The notes: generated from the letters alone by a model not told the origin. Shown: positions 1-9,115, counted from the first letter of the stretch. The stretch: DNA of 44,910 nt from Hyphomicrobiales bacterium (GCA_026981645.1 JALSII010000050.1:1-44910); one strand, 5' to 3'. A program made the numbers and translations.

Positions 1-222
1 TGTTTGAAAGAAAGTGTTCAGATGAAGCAAATCGTGCGCAAGGGAAGGTTTTTACTTTTTCGAGCAACGATTTGCTATCAGATGGGCGCTTTACTTCAAA
101 CCCTTCGGGCGCTGTTGATTTTGCCCCCGAATGCGTTGCGAACACTTGAAAACCGCCTGGTTTCCTGCATGTTAGCGCCTGCTCAGAAACAAAATCAACT
201 GGCGCAGAATGGGTGAAATTAA
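1..222. other. Left-edge stretch without a convincing gene
   Basis: A 70-codon frame runs from a TTG at 4 to a TGA at 214. It has no ribosome binding site in view, no recognisable domain and a composition unlike its neighbours, so I do not call it. It could be the tail of something cut by the window edge, but nothing supports that. The stretch presumably contains the promoter of the ABC exporter that follows; I could not single one out. Confidence 0.4.
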
Positions 223-250
223 TGGGTCCTGACCCTAGGGTCCTGACCCC
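223..250 (+). repeat. Tandem pair of 14-bp quasi-palindromes
   Basis: Two directly adjacent copies of the unit (t/a)GGGTCCTGACCC(t/c) lie at 223-236 and 237-250. Each is an AGGGT/ACCCT dyad around CCTG. The same unit recurs singly at 34786-34801, 41942-41956 and 44417-44432, always in a gene-end position. Here it sits 34 bp upstream of the ABC exporter start. Function is unknown. Confidence 0.7.
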
Positions 251-283
251 AGAAAGTTCGTTCCTCAAGATAATGTAGGACTT

Positions 284-2101
284 ATGACCGATCAAACGGC
301 CCAGTCGCCCGCTTCCACCCGCTTGGTGGATGGAGACAAAAACGAGGGTGAGAAGAAAAAAAGCCTCAAGCCGCTCAGGGCGCTGATCCCTTTTATTCTG
401 CGCTATCCGATGCGACTGGCACTGACCCTCATGTTTTTGCTGATTGCGGCGATGGCACAACTGGCTATTCCGTTTTTTGCCGGCGGACTGATTGACCAGG
501 GGTTTCTCCAGCAAAATCTTGAGCAGGTGGCGCAATATGGCTGGCTGATCCTGATATTTTCAGGAATCATGGCGGCGGCCGGCGGTGCACGATTCTATTT
601 TATTTCTCTGATCGGCGAACGTGTTTTGACCGATATCCGCACAGATGTTTTCACCCACCTGCTCAGGCTTGATGCCACTTATTTTGACACCCACCGGGTG
701 GGGGAGCTGACCTCGCGACTCAATGGGGATGTGGCAACTGTGCGCGGCGCTATCGGCTCCAGTGCTTCGCTGGCCCTGCGCTCGTTGGTTACCATCATCG
801 GGGCGGTGGTAATGATGTTTCTGACCAGCGCACAACTGGCTCTTGCGGTGGTCATCGGGGTGCCGCTGCTTGTGGGGCCGATTATATTCTTTGCCCGGCG
901 CTTGCGAAAAATGTCGCGCCGCACCCAGGATGCGCTGGCAGACCTTTCGGCAATGGCCACCGAAGCACTGGGTGCAACCAAAACCATCAAGGCTTTTGTT
1001 CAGGAAGAAGCGCAATCCAACAGTTTCTCCGAGCATGCCGAAGACAGTTATAACGCTGAGGTTACGCGTCTCAGGGCGCGGGCAGTGCTCATATCCATCG
1101 TGATGTTTCTGAGCACAGGGGCGATCATCCTGTTGATCTGGTTTGGGGCCAAATCGGTATTTGAGGGCAGTGTGACCGCTGGTCAGTTGGGGCAGTTCCT
1201 GATCTATGCAATCATGGCATCAGCGGCGCTGACAAATATGTCCGAAATTTTCGGATCGCTGCAGACTGTGGCCGGTGCCACGGAGCGGCTGGTAGAAATT
1301 CTGCAGACCAAGTCGATTATGGAGCTTGCGGACAAGCCTGTCGTGCTGCCGGTTCCTCCCTTGGGCAAAGCCAGTTTCAAGGGGGTGCATTTCGCCTATC
1401 TCACCCGGGACAAGGAAGCCGTTCTTTCAGACGTATCATTTGATGTGACACCGGGGGAGACCGTGGCATTGGTTGGCCCTTCGGGGTCTGGAAAATCGAC
1501 CGTGTTTGCACTTCTGCAGCGTTTTTACGATGCAAATAATGGCCGTGTTCTGGTGGACGGGGTTGATGTGCGCGATTGCGACCCTGCTGACTTGCGTCAG
1601 AGATTTGCCTATGTGGAGCAGGAATCCACGATATTTGCGGGAACAATTGCAGACAATATCCGATTTGGCAAACCTGAGGCCAGTGATGAGGAAGTACGCG
1701 AAGCGGCCAAGGCCGCCCTGGTGGATGAGTTTGTCGAACGATTGGCTGAAGGCTACCAGTCCATCGTCGGAGAGCGTGGGGTAATGCTTTCGGGGGGGCA
1801 GAAGCAGAGACTGGCCATTGCCCGTGCATTGCTCAAAGATGCGCCCATTCTTCTGCTTGACGAAGCGACAAGTGCATTGGATGCCCAGAGTGAACATCTG
1901 GTGCAGGCAGCGCTGGAGCGTCTGATGCAGGGGCGTACAACAATTGTTATTGCCCACCGGCTGGCGACTATTCGCGATGCGGACCGTATCATCGTGCTTG
2001 ATGGGGGGCGGGTTATTGACGAGGGTACTCATGACCAGTTGATCGGGAAAAGCGGGCGTTATGCCGAATTGGCAAAACTACAGTTCCAAATGGAAGATTG
2101 A
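284..2101 (+). CDS. ABC exporter, fused permease-ATPase (MsbA-like)
   Basis: A half-transporter that would act as a homodimer in the inner membrane, using ATP to export a lipid or hydrophobic compound. Residues about 35-330 form the six-helix transmembrane domain, starting with a hydrophobic segment after a basic N-terminus. The ATPase domain follows, with Walker A GPSGSGKST near residue 398, signature LSGGQKQR near 502, Walker B ILLLDEATSALD near 521 and the switch histidine in AHRLAT near 555. The length of 605 residues is normal for an MsbA-related exporter. The substrate cannot be read from sequence; MsbA-type lipid flipping is only one possibility. The ATG at 284 is preceded by AGGA-like bases. 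The gene stands alone and converges with the stator-like genes that follow. Confidence 0.93.
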   Translation: MTDQTAQSPASTRLVDGDKNEGEKKKSLKPLRALIPFILRYPMRLALTLMFLLIAAMAQLAIPFFAGGLIDQGFLQQNLEQVAQYGWLILIFSGIMAAAGGARFYFISLIGERVLTDIRTDVFTHLLRLDATYFDTHRVGELTSRLNGDVATVRGAIGSSASLALRSLVTIIGAVVMMFLTSAQLALAVVIGVPLLVGPIIFFARRLRKMSRRTQDALADLSAMATEALGATKTIKAFVQEEAQSNSFSEHAEDSYNAEVTRLRARAVLISIVMFLSTGAIILLIWFGAKSVFEGSVTAGQLGQFLIYAIMASAALTNMSEIFGSLQTVAGATERLVEILQTKSIMELADKPVVLPVPPLGKASFKGVHFAYLTRDKEAVLSDVSFDVTPGETVALVGPSGSGKSTVFALLQRFYDANNGRVLVDGVDVRDCDPADLRQRFAYVEQESTIFAGTIADNIRFGKPEASDEEVREAAKAALVDEFVERLAEGYQSIVGERGVMLSGGQKQRLAIARALLKDAPILLLDEATSALDAQSEHLVQAALERLMQGRTTIVIAHRLATIRDADRIIVLDGGRVIDEGTHDQLIGKSGRYAELAKLQFQMED

Positions 2102-2187
2102 ACTATTTTGCACCGGCGGGCTGTTTTCCCTGGCAACGCTGATTTTATGATGGTGGTGTTGCCGAAGCGGAAAACCGTGGCAGCATT

Positions 2188-3204
2188 TTATTCTGTCAGT
2201 TTGAATTCTATGCGGCGATTGCGCCGATAGGCTTCTTCTGTGTCGGCGGGGTCTATGGGGGAGAATTCACCAAACCCGGCGGCAACCAGACGGTTGGGTG
2301 CAACACCCTCCGTGATCAGCAGTTTTGCAACCGAGATGGCGCGGGCGGCCGAAAGTTCCCAATTTGAGGGAAACTGTACTGTAGAAATGGGGCGGCGGTC
2401 CGTGTGCCCGTCGATGCGAAGAACCCAGTTGATTTCGGGCGGGATTTCAGCTTCGAGCTGCAAAATCGCCTCCGCCAGTTTCGAAATTTCTGTAGCACCC
2501 TGAGCTGAAATATTGGCCTGGCCGGCGCTGAACAACACTTCAGACTGGAAAACAAAGCGGTCGCCGACAATGCGCACGTCGGTGCGGTTGGCAAGAACTT
2601 CACGAAGCCGTCCGAAAAAATCTGACCGGTATCGGGACAGGTCCTGCACCCGCTGGGCCAGAGCAAGATTCAAACGCCGACCCAGGTCTGCGATTTGCGT
2701 TCTTGATTCGGTGTCTCTTGACTCCGAGGCCTCAAGGGCCTGCTCGAGCGCTCCGATCTGGGTTCTGAGCGCTGCCAGCTGCTGATTGAGCAGAGCAACC
2801 TGGGCTGTGGCTTCAGAGGAGAGTTGTTGTTCGGAAAGCAGTTCGGAGTTCAGTGAGGAAATCTGGGCGTCCTTGTCATCATCGTCCCCGAGTCTGGAAA
2901 GCTGAGCAAGCAGACTGTCGCGTTCCCCTTGCGTGCCCGCAAGAGTGGCAGAGAGAGAAGCAATCGTTGTTTCAAGGTCGGCGGAGTTGGCCTGTTCGAG
3001 TTGCAACAGGTCGCTAAGTTCGGCAATCTGGGTGTTGAGGCGGCTAAGGGCGCTATCTTTGCCCAGAATTTCCTGGGAAAGGAAAAACTGCGCCAACATG
3101 AACAGGGAGAGCAAGAAAATGATGACGAGCAGCAAAGACGCCATGGCATCAACAAAACCGGGCCAATAATTCATGCGGTCTGTTCTGTGGCGGGCTGTGC
3201 GCAT
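2188..3204 (-). CDS. MotB/OmpA-like peptidoglycan-binding stator subunit
   Basis: A 338-residue inner-membrane protein with a periplasmic peptidoglycan-binding end. A short cytoplasmic start is followed by one transmembrane helix (about residues 17-42). It carries an aspartate, D19 in GFVDAMASLLL, at the place of the proton-carrying Asp of MotB. A long Gln/Leu/Ala/Ser-rich coiled coil follows (about 45-190). The C-terminus is an OmpA-type domain with the DGHTD motif, NWELSAARA, and the terminal RRNRRIEFKL. The adjacent upstream gene encodes a MotA/TolQ/ExbB-type channel, so the two probably form a proton-driven complex tethered to the cell wall. No flagellar genes are nearby. ATG 3204 has AAGGA upstream. 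It is commonly annotated only as a peptidoglycan-binding protein; what the motor drives is not known to me. Confidence 0.82.
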   Translation of the reverse strand: MRTARHRTDRMNYWPGFVDAMASLLLVIIFLLSLFMLAQFFLSQEILGKDSALSRLNTQIAELSDLLQLEQANSADLETTIASLSATLAGTQGERDSLLAQLSRLGDDDDKDAQISSLNSELLSEQQLSSEATAQVALLNQQLAALRTQIGALEQALEASESRDTESRTQIADLGRRLNLALAQRVQDLSRYRSDFFGRLREVLANRTDVRIVGDRFVFQSEVLFSAGQANISAQGATEISKLAEAILQLEAEIPPEINWVLRIDGHTDRRPISTVQFPSNWELSAARAISVAKLLITEGVAPNRLVAAGFGEFSPIDPADTEEAYRRNRRIEFKLTE

Positions 3205-3260
3205 TTTTACTCTATCCTTTCCGGTGCTGCGCCCGCTGACGCGGTGCCTTCATCAGCCTG

Positions 3261-3289
3261 GGCCTGTTTTGATGAAAACAAAACAGGCC
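3261..3289 (-). other. Hairpin between the two stator-like genes
   Basis: An 11-bp perfect inverted repeat, GGCCTGTTTTG at 3261-3271 and CAAAACAGGCC at 3279-3289, encloses a 7-nt loop. It lies in the 187-bp gap between the MotA-like and MotB-like genes, in the untranslated leader of the latter. Neither strand has a T-run directly after the stem, so it is not a classical terminator. It could be a processing or stability element that sets the ratio of the two subunits. Confidence 0.6.
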
Positions 3290-3391
3290 TCTAAGGCATG
3301 TTGCGTTCAATAATATTCACGCGCAATGCTTTATCCTTTTGATTGCGCATGCCTTTTATTCCAAAACCGCTGTGCACTTTGGGAGGCATGC

Positions 3392-4393
3392 TCAGTGCGT
3401 CTGGCCCGGATCGTCGCCACTCTCATGCAACATTGCATCGATCAGGTCCCGCAACTTCTTGTTGGTTTCACCCTGTTGAACGATGTGGCGGCGCAAATCC
3501 TCCTGCTCGGCACGGATATGTTTGACCAGCCCGTCGATGCCGCGCGCAAGTTCGGCCATGGCGCGGATAGCATTCTGGGAACTGTCGGATTGCTGCATGG
3601 TGGAGCCAAGCTGCTCAAACATGGACTGCATTTCATCCCCCGAAACACCAAGCCCGGTTGCCTGCATCTGGGTCACGGGATGATCAAGCTCGGTCATTGA
3701 GGACATCCAGTCCTCAAGTTCTGTGGCAAAACTGTTCTGCGCCTGGCCGGTCTGCAGGTCGAGAAACCCAAGAACGAGGGAGCCGGTCAGCCCGAACAGG
3801 GACGAGGCAAAAGCTGTGCCCATGCCGCTGAGTGGTGCTTCAAGGCCCTCGGTCAGGTTGGTGAACAGGTTGCCACTGTCCCCGGCCGCCACATCCAGGC
3901 TCTGGATAACCGCGGAGACGGAATTGACGGTTTGCAGCAATCCGTAAAAGGTTCCCAACAATCCCAGGAACACCAGAAGACCGGTCATATACCGGGCAGT
4001 TTCCCGGGCTTCATCCAAACGAAAACCTACCGAATCAAGGATGGAGCGGAGGGAAGCGGGGGTGATGACCGCTTCGCCCAACCTGTCCTGGAGTATTGAA
4101 GCAACGGGGGCAAGCAGTACGGGCCGGGAGGTGTTTGCCATCGACCCGTTCTGGAGGGAATTAACCCAGCGTATTTCGGGGTAGAGGCGGATGACCTGGC
4201 GAAAGGAGAGCAGAATGCCTATCACCAGCACAAACAGGATCAGTCCGTTGATAAAGGGGTTGGCCCAGAATGCCACCAGCAGCTGCGGAGCAAGGATACC
4301 GCCGAGCATGGCGATAAGGATCAGGAAGATGATCATCTTGATCAGGTAGACATTGGGGCTCGCCAGCAGGTAGGGGTCGTAGCGCTCGGTCAT
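3392..4393 (-). CDS. MotA/TolQ/ExbB-family proton-channel subunit
   Basis: A 333-residue inner-membrane protein. Two helices lie near the N-terminus (about residues 17-65). The family core follows at about 140-225: a helix with GLLVFLGLLGTFYGLL, then PLSGMGTAFASSLFGLTGSLVLGFLDL. A hydrophilic, probably coiled tail of about 100 residues ends the protein. This is the channel half of a stator; its partner is the MotB-like gene 187 bp downstream on the same strand. The tail is much shorter than in the ZorA protein of Zorya defence systems, and no nuclease or helicase partner is present. ATG 4393 is preceded by AAAAGG. It could be annotated as flagellar MotA, ExbB or TolQ, but a separate true tolQ is present at 21064-21780. 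Confidence 0.82.
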   Translation of the reverse strand: MTERYDPYLLASPNVYLIKMIIFLILIAMLGGILAPQLLVAFWANPFINGLILFVLVIGILLSFRQVIRLYPEIRWVNSLQNGSMANTSRPVLLAPVASILQDRLGEAVITPASLRSILDSVGFRLDEARETARYMTGLLVFLGLLGTFYGLLQTVNSVSAVIQSLDVAAGDSGNLFTNLTEGLEAPLSGMGTAFASSLFGLTGSLVLGFLDLQTGQAQNSFATELEDWMSSMTELDHPVTQMQATGLGVSGDEMQSMFEQLGSTMQQSDSSQNAIRAMAELARGIDGLVKHIRAEQEDLRRHIVQQGETNKKLRDLIDAMLHESGDDPGQTH

Positions 4394-4549
4394 GGCCTTT
4401 TATTTATGTCTCCAGATATTTGCCTCAAATCAAGACTATTCAGCCCATGATGTCCTGACAATGGCGTTAAGCCAAATTCGCACCAACTCCTGTGACAAAA
4501 CTCAACGCTAACGGCCGAAAACGGGGTCCACGACAAGAATAGGCCGCTG

Positions 4550-5344
4550 TCAGCCCACTGCTTTAAGGCTTTTGAGCAGTGCGCCGTGGATTATTTCATT
4601 GCCCGCAACCACTTCGCCACCCCAGACATTGTCAGATTTTCCGGAATAGTCCGTGACAAAACCGCCTGCTTCACGAACCAGAATCAACCCCGGTGCGATA
4701 TCCCAGGGGGCAATACGCGCCTCCCAGTAGGCATCAAAGCGCCCGGCAGCCACCCAGGCCAGGTCGGTGGAGGCCGAACCGGTTCGGCGTATGCCGGCAA
4801 CCGCGGGAGTCATTGCAGCCACCTGGCGGATTTCGCGAGCGTCATTGTCGGTGCCCGTCATTTTGATTCCAGTTGCCATTACGCAGTTGGCCAGATGCCT
4901 GCGTCCGCCAACCCGCAGGCGCTTGCGCTCGTTGAGCCAGGCGCCACGTCCCTTTTCGGCGGTGAAGGTTTCTTCCATGATGGGGTTATAAATCACCGAA
5001 GCGACAATCTCTCCATTGCGTTCCAGTGCAATTGCTGTGGCAAATAACGGGATGGAGTGTAAAAAATTCGTGGTGCCATCAAGAGGGTCGATAATCCAGC
5101 GATGCTGGCCATCTTCGCCTTTTATTTCGCCACCTTCCTCCATAAGAAATGAATAGGTGGGCCGGGCTTTGAGTAACTCATCGCGCACAATCTCCTCGGC
5201 CCTGTGGTCGGCGTTGGAAACGAAGTCGGCGGGACCTTTGCGCGAAACCTGAAGGTTTTCCACTTCGCCGAAGTCGCGGGTCAGAGAGCGGCCTGCCTTG
5301 TGGGCGGCCTTGATCATGATGTTGAGCAGTGCTGAAGCGGCCAT
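4550..5344 (-). CDS. Inositol monophosphatase family protein (SuhB-like)
   Basis: A 264-residue Mg2+-dependent sugar-phosphate phosphatase of the IMPase fold, cytoplasmic. It has the metal-binding glutamates in FLMEEGGE, the DPLDGTTNF motif with both catalytic aspartates, and the C-terminal WDIAPG motif that completes the metal site. Candidate substrates are inositol-1-phosphate or related phosphates; some relatives also act on 3'-phosphoadenosine phosphate or fructose bisphosphate. I start it at ATG 5344, 10 nt after the efp stop and with AGGA about 9 nt upstream. A longer frame to 5449 would overlap efp and has no family match. It is probably cotranscribed with efp. Confidence 0.9.
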   Translation of the reverse strand: MAASALLNIMIKAAHKAGRSLTRDFGEVENLQVSRKGPADFVSNADHRAEEIVRDELLKARPTYSFLMEEGGEIKGEDGQHRWIIDPLDGTTNFLHSIPLFATAIALERNGEIVASVIYNPIMEETFTAEKGRGAWLNERKRLRVGGRRHLANCVMATGIKMTGTDNDAREIRQVAAMTPAVAGIRRTGSASTDLAWVAAGRFDAYWEARIAPWDIAPGLILVREAGGFVTDYSGKSDNVWGGEVVAGNEIIHGALLKSLKAVG

Positions 5345-5354
5345 GGCCCAAATC

Positions 5355-5918
5355 CTAGTCGGCGCGTTTGAAGTAGGTGATTTCGCCGGTGTCGACAACG
5401 ATGCGTTCGCCTTCAGAGATGAAGGGTGGAACCATGACTTTAATGCCATTTTCCAGGAGTGCCGGTTTGAACGAGTTGGCTGCCGTCTGGCCTTTGACGA
5501 CGGGTTCGGTTTCTGTGACCTCCAAGGTCACAAATTGGGGCAGGGAGACACCAAGTGGGGTGCCTTCGTGGCTTTCGACCTGCACGTTCATGCCATCCTG
5601 CAGGAACCGGGCCCGGTCGCCGACAAAGTCGGCCATCAGTTCGAGTTGCTCGTAGGTCTCGTTGTCCATGAACACCAGCATATCGTCCTGTTTGTAGAGA
5701 AACTGGTAATCCTTCTGTTCGAGGCGGATTTTCTCGACAGTCTCGGCGGAGCGGAAACGCTCATTAAGTTTGGTATTTGAGACAATGCCCTTGAGTTCAA
5801 CCTGAGCGAATGCGCCGCCCTTGCCGGGTTTTACATGGTTGACCTTGACTGCCACCCACAACTCACCCTTATGCAGGATAACGTTGCCCGGGCGGATTTC
5901 GTTGCCGTTTATTTTCAT
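5355..5918 (-). CDS. efp: Elongation factor P
   Basis: EF-P binds the ribosome between the P and E sites and relieves stalling at consecutive prolines. The 187-residue protein has the three-domain layout: an N-terminal KOW-like domain with PGKGGAF, whose tip lysine (K33 here) is the residue modified in many bacteria, then two OB domains ending in [21 protein letters not shown] 5918 gives the standard N-terminus [12 protein letters not shown]; a TTG at 5933 would add five residues. No epmA or epmB modification gene is in the window. It precedes the IMPase gene by 10 nt. Confidence 0.97.
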   Translation of the reverse strand: MKINGNEIRPGNVILHKGELWVAVKVNHVKPGKGGAFAQVELKGIVSNTKLNERFRSAETVEKIRLEQKDYQFLYKQDDMLVFMDNETYEQLELMADFVGDRARFLQDGMNVQVESHEGTPLGVSLPQFVTLEVTETEPVVKGQTAANSFKPALLENGIKVMVPPFISEGERIVVDTGEITYFKRAD

Positions 5919-6010
5919 CTGGCTGGTTTCCAACGCTGTGCATGCATTTCAAGCACGGCTTGTGCCCCAGTTTGAGGTGGCATGCAAGGCTTGTAACGGA
6001 AAGAGAATGC

Positions 6011-7069
6011 TCAGTTTGCAGGGGAGAGGGCATCAATCAACTCGTCCATAGCCCGGCGCATGTCATCGTTCTCGTTGGGAGGGGACAGAGCCGGAGTCTC
6101 AGCAACAGTTGGGGGCAGGCCCGGCCAAAAGCGTGCCCGTTGTTCAGCCAGAGATAATTCATCAGGGGTAATCGGGGCCAGAAGCTTTTCAAGGTCGGGG
6201 TCTATCAGTCCCTGACGGCGGGCCAATGCGCGCCACTTGGCGGCTTCGACAAAGTTCTGTTCGATGCCTTCACCCACTGCGAGCAGTTTTGCCAGCCGGT
6301 TCTGGGCAACCGGGTTGCCCGCTTCGGCTGCCCGCATATACCAGCGCGCGGCTGCGGCGCGGTCTCTGTTCACGCCGTTGCCCAGATAGAGCAATGTTGC
6401 ATATTCGACCTGGGCTTCGGGCAGACCCAATTGTGCGGCACGCCCGATTTGGGCGGCTCCGGCGCGGGTATCGGGAACAATGCCGGCTCCTTCCATCAGC
6501 ATGATGCCATAGTCATACATGGCTTCGGGAAGGCCTGCCTCGGCGGCTTCGCGCATCAGTTCAACCGCACGGGAAAAACTTGGCTCGGCGCTGGTGCCCT
6601 CGATATGGAGAAGGGCAAGATTGTATTTCGCCTCACGATGTCCGGTGTCTGCCGCCTGTTTGAACAGTTCAGCGGCACGTTTGGGGTTTTTGGGAACGCC
6701 GAGCCCCTGCTGATACATCAGTGCCAGTTGGAAGGCTGCGGAAGCATCACCGTTTTTAGCGCCGATGGCGTACCAGCTTGAGGCGCGCGCAAGGTTTTGG
6801 GCCACCCCAAGGCCGTTGGCATAAATGGTTGCGATGAGTGTTTGAGCGGCAGCGTCATTCTGTTCAGCGCGCTGGAGGGCCAGCGCAAGCGCTGTCAGAT
6901 ACTGGCCGCGTTGAAATGCCCCAAAGGCCAGATCAACATTGCGGCGAGGGCCGAAAATTTCCTCGGAAATGGCCTCTGCGTCACCGGGTGCCGTGTTCTG
7001 TGCATTTGCCGAAACCGCCAGCGTTACACAGAAAACACCAAGCAAGAGGCTGCGAGCGAGGCGCTTCAT
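6011..7069 (-). CDS. Secreted Sel1-like (TPR) repeat protein
   Basis: A 352-residue protein. A signal peptide (MKRLARSLLLGVFCVTLAV, cleavage after SANA) is followed by a run of Sel1-type repeats from about residue 50 to 280. Repeat hallmarks include YANGLGV, YQQGLGVPKNPKRAAELF, LMEGAGI and LAVGEGIEQNFVEAAKW. The repeats fold as paired helices that scaffold protein contacts, so a periplasmic adaptor role is likely; the partner is unknown. The start ATG 7069 overlaps the stop of the ThiE-like gene by 4 bp (ATGA), which implies translational coupling, and GGAG lies about 9 nt upstream. The C-terminal 60 residues are Pro-rich and acidic. Confidence 0.88.
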   Translation of the reverse strand: MKRLARSLLLGVFCVTLAVSANAQNTAPGDAEAISEEIFGPRRNVDLAFGAFQRGQYLTALALALQRAEQNDAAAQTLIATIYANGLGVAQNLARASSWYAIGAKNGDASAAFQLALMYQQGLGVPKNPKRAAELFKQAADTGHREAKYNLALLHIEGTSAEPSFSRAVELMREAAEAGLPEAMYDYGIMLMEGAGIVPDTRAGAAQIGRAAQLGLPEAQVEYATLLYLGNGVNRDRAAAARWYMRAAEAGNPVAQNRLAKLLAVGEGIEQNFVEAAKWRALARRQGLIDPDLEKLLAPITPDELSLAEQRARFWPGLPPTVAETPALSPPNENDDMRRAMDELIDALSPAN

Positions 7070-7662
7070 TGTTCGGCTCCGGTAGTTATGGAAAGCTTGA
7101 GAGCGTCGGCAGGACCCTGGGGAGCACTCCAGATATTCTCGCCCAAACCGATAAATTCGCCGCTTCCAGGCACCAATTCCGTGACGGGAGTTGCGGGGTC
7201 CATGAGCAAGCTGGGGGTTTCAAACAACTCGGCCCACCAGTGTGCCAATTCGCCTGCAGCCTGATCAGGTGCGTGGTCCAGACTGCCAAACAGAATGTAA
7301 TCGGCACCGGCCTCGCCTCGCAGCATTGCTTCGTGCCTTGAATCTATGTCGCCGGCGCCAACGATGAATTCTGGCTTGAGCGCTTCAAGAGCTTCAGAGA
7401 ATTTTTTCTGGTTCGAACTCATATGCACACCGTCCGCTCCAAGTTTCTTTACAAGCTCGGGAGAATCATCAAGCAGAACCGCACAATCCAGGGACTGGGC
7501 AACAGGGCGCAGGGCGTTGACCCGTATCCTGTATTCATCTTCGCCCAGCCCGGCGCGCTTTATGAGTAGGGCCGAAACCAGCCCGGTTTCAAGAACGCTC
7601 ACCAGGTGCGAGCGAAAGGTGCTTTCCTCCAGTTCAGCCGGGGTGATTAGAAAAACCTTCAC
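7066..7662 (-). CDS. ThiE/TenI-like protein (probable thiamine-phosphate-synthase paralogue)
   Basis: A 198-residue TIM-barrel protein that aligns with the thiamine phosphate synthase family through LGADGVHMSSNQ, FIVGAG, GADYILFGS and the C-terminal FIGLGENIW. True ThiE enzymes join the thiazole and pyrimidine moieties of thiamine. Here the segment after the GADYI strand reads LDHAPDQ, not the usual P(T)xTK, and the diphosphate-binding region is weak. It is therefore more likely a TenI-like or otherwise diverged relative than a proven ThiE. The start is GTG 7662, with AGGA about 11 nt upstream. It sits between pgk and the Sel1 gene and overlaps the latter by 4 bp. Confidence 0.75.
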   Translation of the reverse strand: MKVFLITPAELEESTFRSHLVSVLETGLVSALLIKRAGLGEDEYRIRVNALRPVAQSLDCAVLLDDSPELVKKLGADGVHMSSNQKKFSEALEALKPEFIVGAGDIDSRHEAMLRGEAGADYILFGSLDHAPDQAAGELAHWWAELFETPSLLMDPATPVTELVPGSGEFIGLGENIWSAPQGPADALKLSITTGAEQ

Positions 7663-7793
7663 GAAAGACTATCCTGTGGGGTAATCGGAGTTTTGAATTT
7701 GGGGAGCAATGGGGGCAAAATTTGTTCAAAAAAAGTGGAACGTCCGGCAAAACGTGAAGGGCGTAGCGCTCGTTGGATCGCTTTCCGGCAAAA

Positions 7794-8996
7794 TCAGGGC
7801 AATTCCAGTGCGGAGACGCCGGGCAGCTTCTTGCCTTCCATCCATTCCAGAAACGCACCGCCCGCTGTAGAAACATAGGTGATTTTGTCCTTGACCCCGG
7901 CATGGGCCAGAGCGGCTACGGTATCGCCGCCTCCGGCGATAGAAATCAGCTTTTCCGCCTTTGTGCGCTCGGCCACATAGCGGGCTATTTCAACGGTCCC
8001 CTTGTCAAAGGGATTGAGTTCAAAGGCGCCCAGCGGTCCGTTCCAGATGAGTGTGCTGGCGTCATCAATAGCGCCTTTGATGCGCTCGATGGTTGTGGGG
8101 CCCACATCTAAAATCATGCCATCAGGATCGATGGCGTCAATGCCATAAAGGCGATTGGGGGCGTTGGCCTCGAACTTCCAGGCAACAACCGCATCGATGG
8201 GTAACAGGATGGTGCAGCGTGCATCGGCAGCCTTTTCCATGATCCGGTGGGCAGTTTCAGCCAGATCGCGTTCGCACAGGGAGCGGCCAACACCAATGCC
8301 GACAGCATGCAGGAATGTATTGGCCATGCCACCCCCGATCACCAGTGCATCAACCTTGTTGATCAGGTGTTCCAGCAGGTCAATTTTTGTTGAAACCTTG
8401 GCTCCTCCGATAAGAGCGATAAGGGGGCGCTTGGGGTTGCCCAGTCCGCGAGTCAGGGCGGTGAGTTCTCGATACATGGCACGCCCGGCCGCATGGGGCA
8501 GCAGATGGGCCAGAGCTTCGGTTGAAGCGTGGGCCCGATGGGCGGCCGAGAAGGCATCGTTTATATATATGTCGCCAAGCTCGGCCATGCGGGCTGCAAG
8601 CTCTGCATCGTTTTTTATCTCGCCGGGATGAAAGCGGGTGTTTTCCATTACCAGAACTGAGCCGGGTGCTGCCTGTGCGATCTGCTTTTTGGCCGCGCTG
8701 ATGTCATTCCAGTCGGTTTTTACGAATTGTACCGGATGCCCGAAAACCTCTTCGAGCGCCGGGATAACCATTTCCAGCGACAGATCGGGGTCGACCTTGC
8801 CCTGGGGGCGCCCGAAATGGGAGAGCAATATGGCCTTTCCATCCACTTTGGTGATATCGCGCAAAGTGGGCACGATGCGCTCCATACGGGTGGCGTCGGT
8901 TACTTTCTTGCCCTTTACCGGCATGTTGAGGTCAACACGGACCAGCACGTTTTTGTTGACGAATTGCAAATCATCCATGGTTTTGAATTTTGCCAT
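7794..8996 (-). CDS. pgk: Phosphoglycerate kinase
   Basis: Cytoplasmic glycolytic enzyme that transfers phosphate between 1,3-bisphosphoglycerate and ADP. The 400-residue two-domain protein has the N-terminal substrate site [14 protein letters not shown], the SHFGRPQGK basic patch, and the nucleotide-domain motifs [19 protein letters not shown] and AGGGDTVAA with a final [10 protein letters not shown]. Length and ends are typical. ATG 8996 has GAGGAG upstream. It is downstream of gap, which carries its own terminator, so pgk may have its own promoter in the 143-bp gap. Confidence 0.98.
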   Translation of the reverse strand: MAKFKTMDDLQFVNKNVLVRVDLNMPVKGKKVTDATRMERIVPTLRDITKVDGKAILLSHFGRPQGKVDPDLSLEMVIPALEEVFGHPVQFVKTDWNDISAAKKQIAQAAPGSVLVMENTRFHPGEIKNDAELAARMAELGDIYINDAFSAAHRAHASTEALAHLLPHAAGRAMYRELTALTRGLGNPKRPLIALIGGAKVSTKIDLLEHLINKVDALVIGGGMANTFLHAVGIGVGRSLCERDLAETAHRIMEKAADARCTILLPIDAVVAWKFEANAPNRLYGIDAIDPDGMILDVGPTTIERIKGAIDDASTLIWNGPLGAFELNPFDKGTVEIARYVAERTKAEKLISIAGGGDTVAALAHAGVKDKITYVSTAGGAFLEWMEGKKLPGVSALELP

Positions 8997-9090
8997 GCCT
9001 TTGGTACTCCTCAGACCGTTTTGCCGGTTGTCAGCCAGAGGCTACGCTTTCCCGGCTCTGTGCTCAATATGAACCGGAAAGAGAGATGAT

Positions 9091-9115
9091 AAAAACCGGG
9101 CCAAACCTGGCCCGG
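9091..9115 (-). terminator. Rho-independent terminator of gap
   Basis: On the minus strand, the stem CCGGGCC/GGCCCGG (9096-9102 with 9109-9115, 6-nt loop) is followed directly by five T. It lies 24 bp after the gap stop codon, so it should end the gap (and tkt-gap) transcript before pgk. Confidence 0.85.

Noticed and set aside
4..216. 70-codon plus-strand frame from TTG 4
   Set aside because: No ribosome site, no recognisable motifs; probably chance.
2188..4393. A Zorya defence locus
   Set aside because: Only the ZorAB-like pair is present; no ZorC/D helicase or ZorE nuclease, a short channel tail, and a housekeeping context.
7663..7793. TPP riboswitch upstream of the ThiE-like gene
   Set aside because: No THI-box-like conserved segments (such as CTGAGA) seen in the 131 bp.
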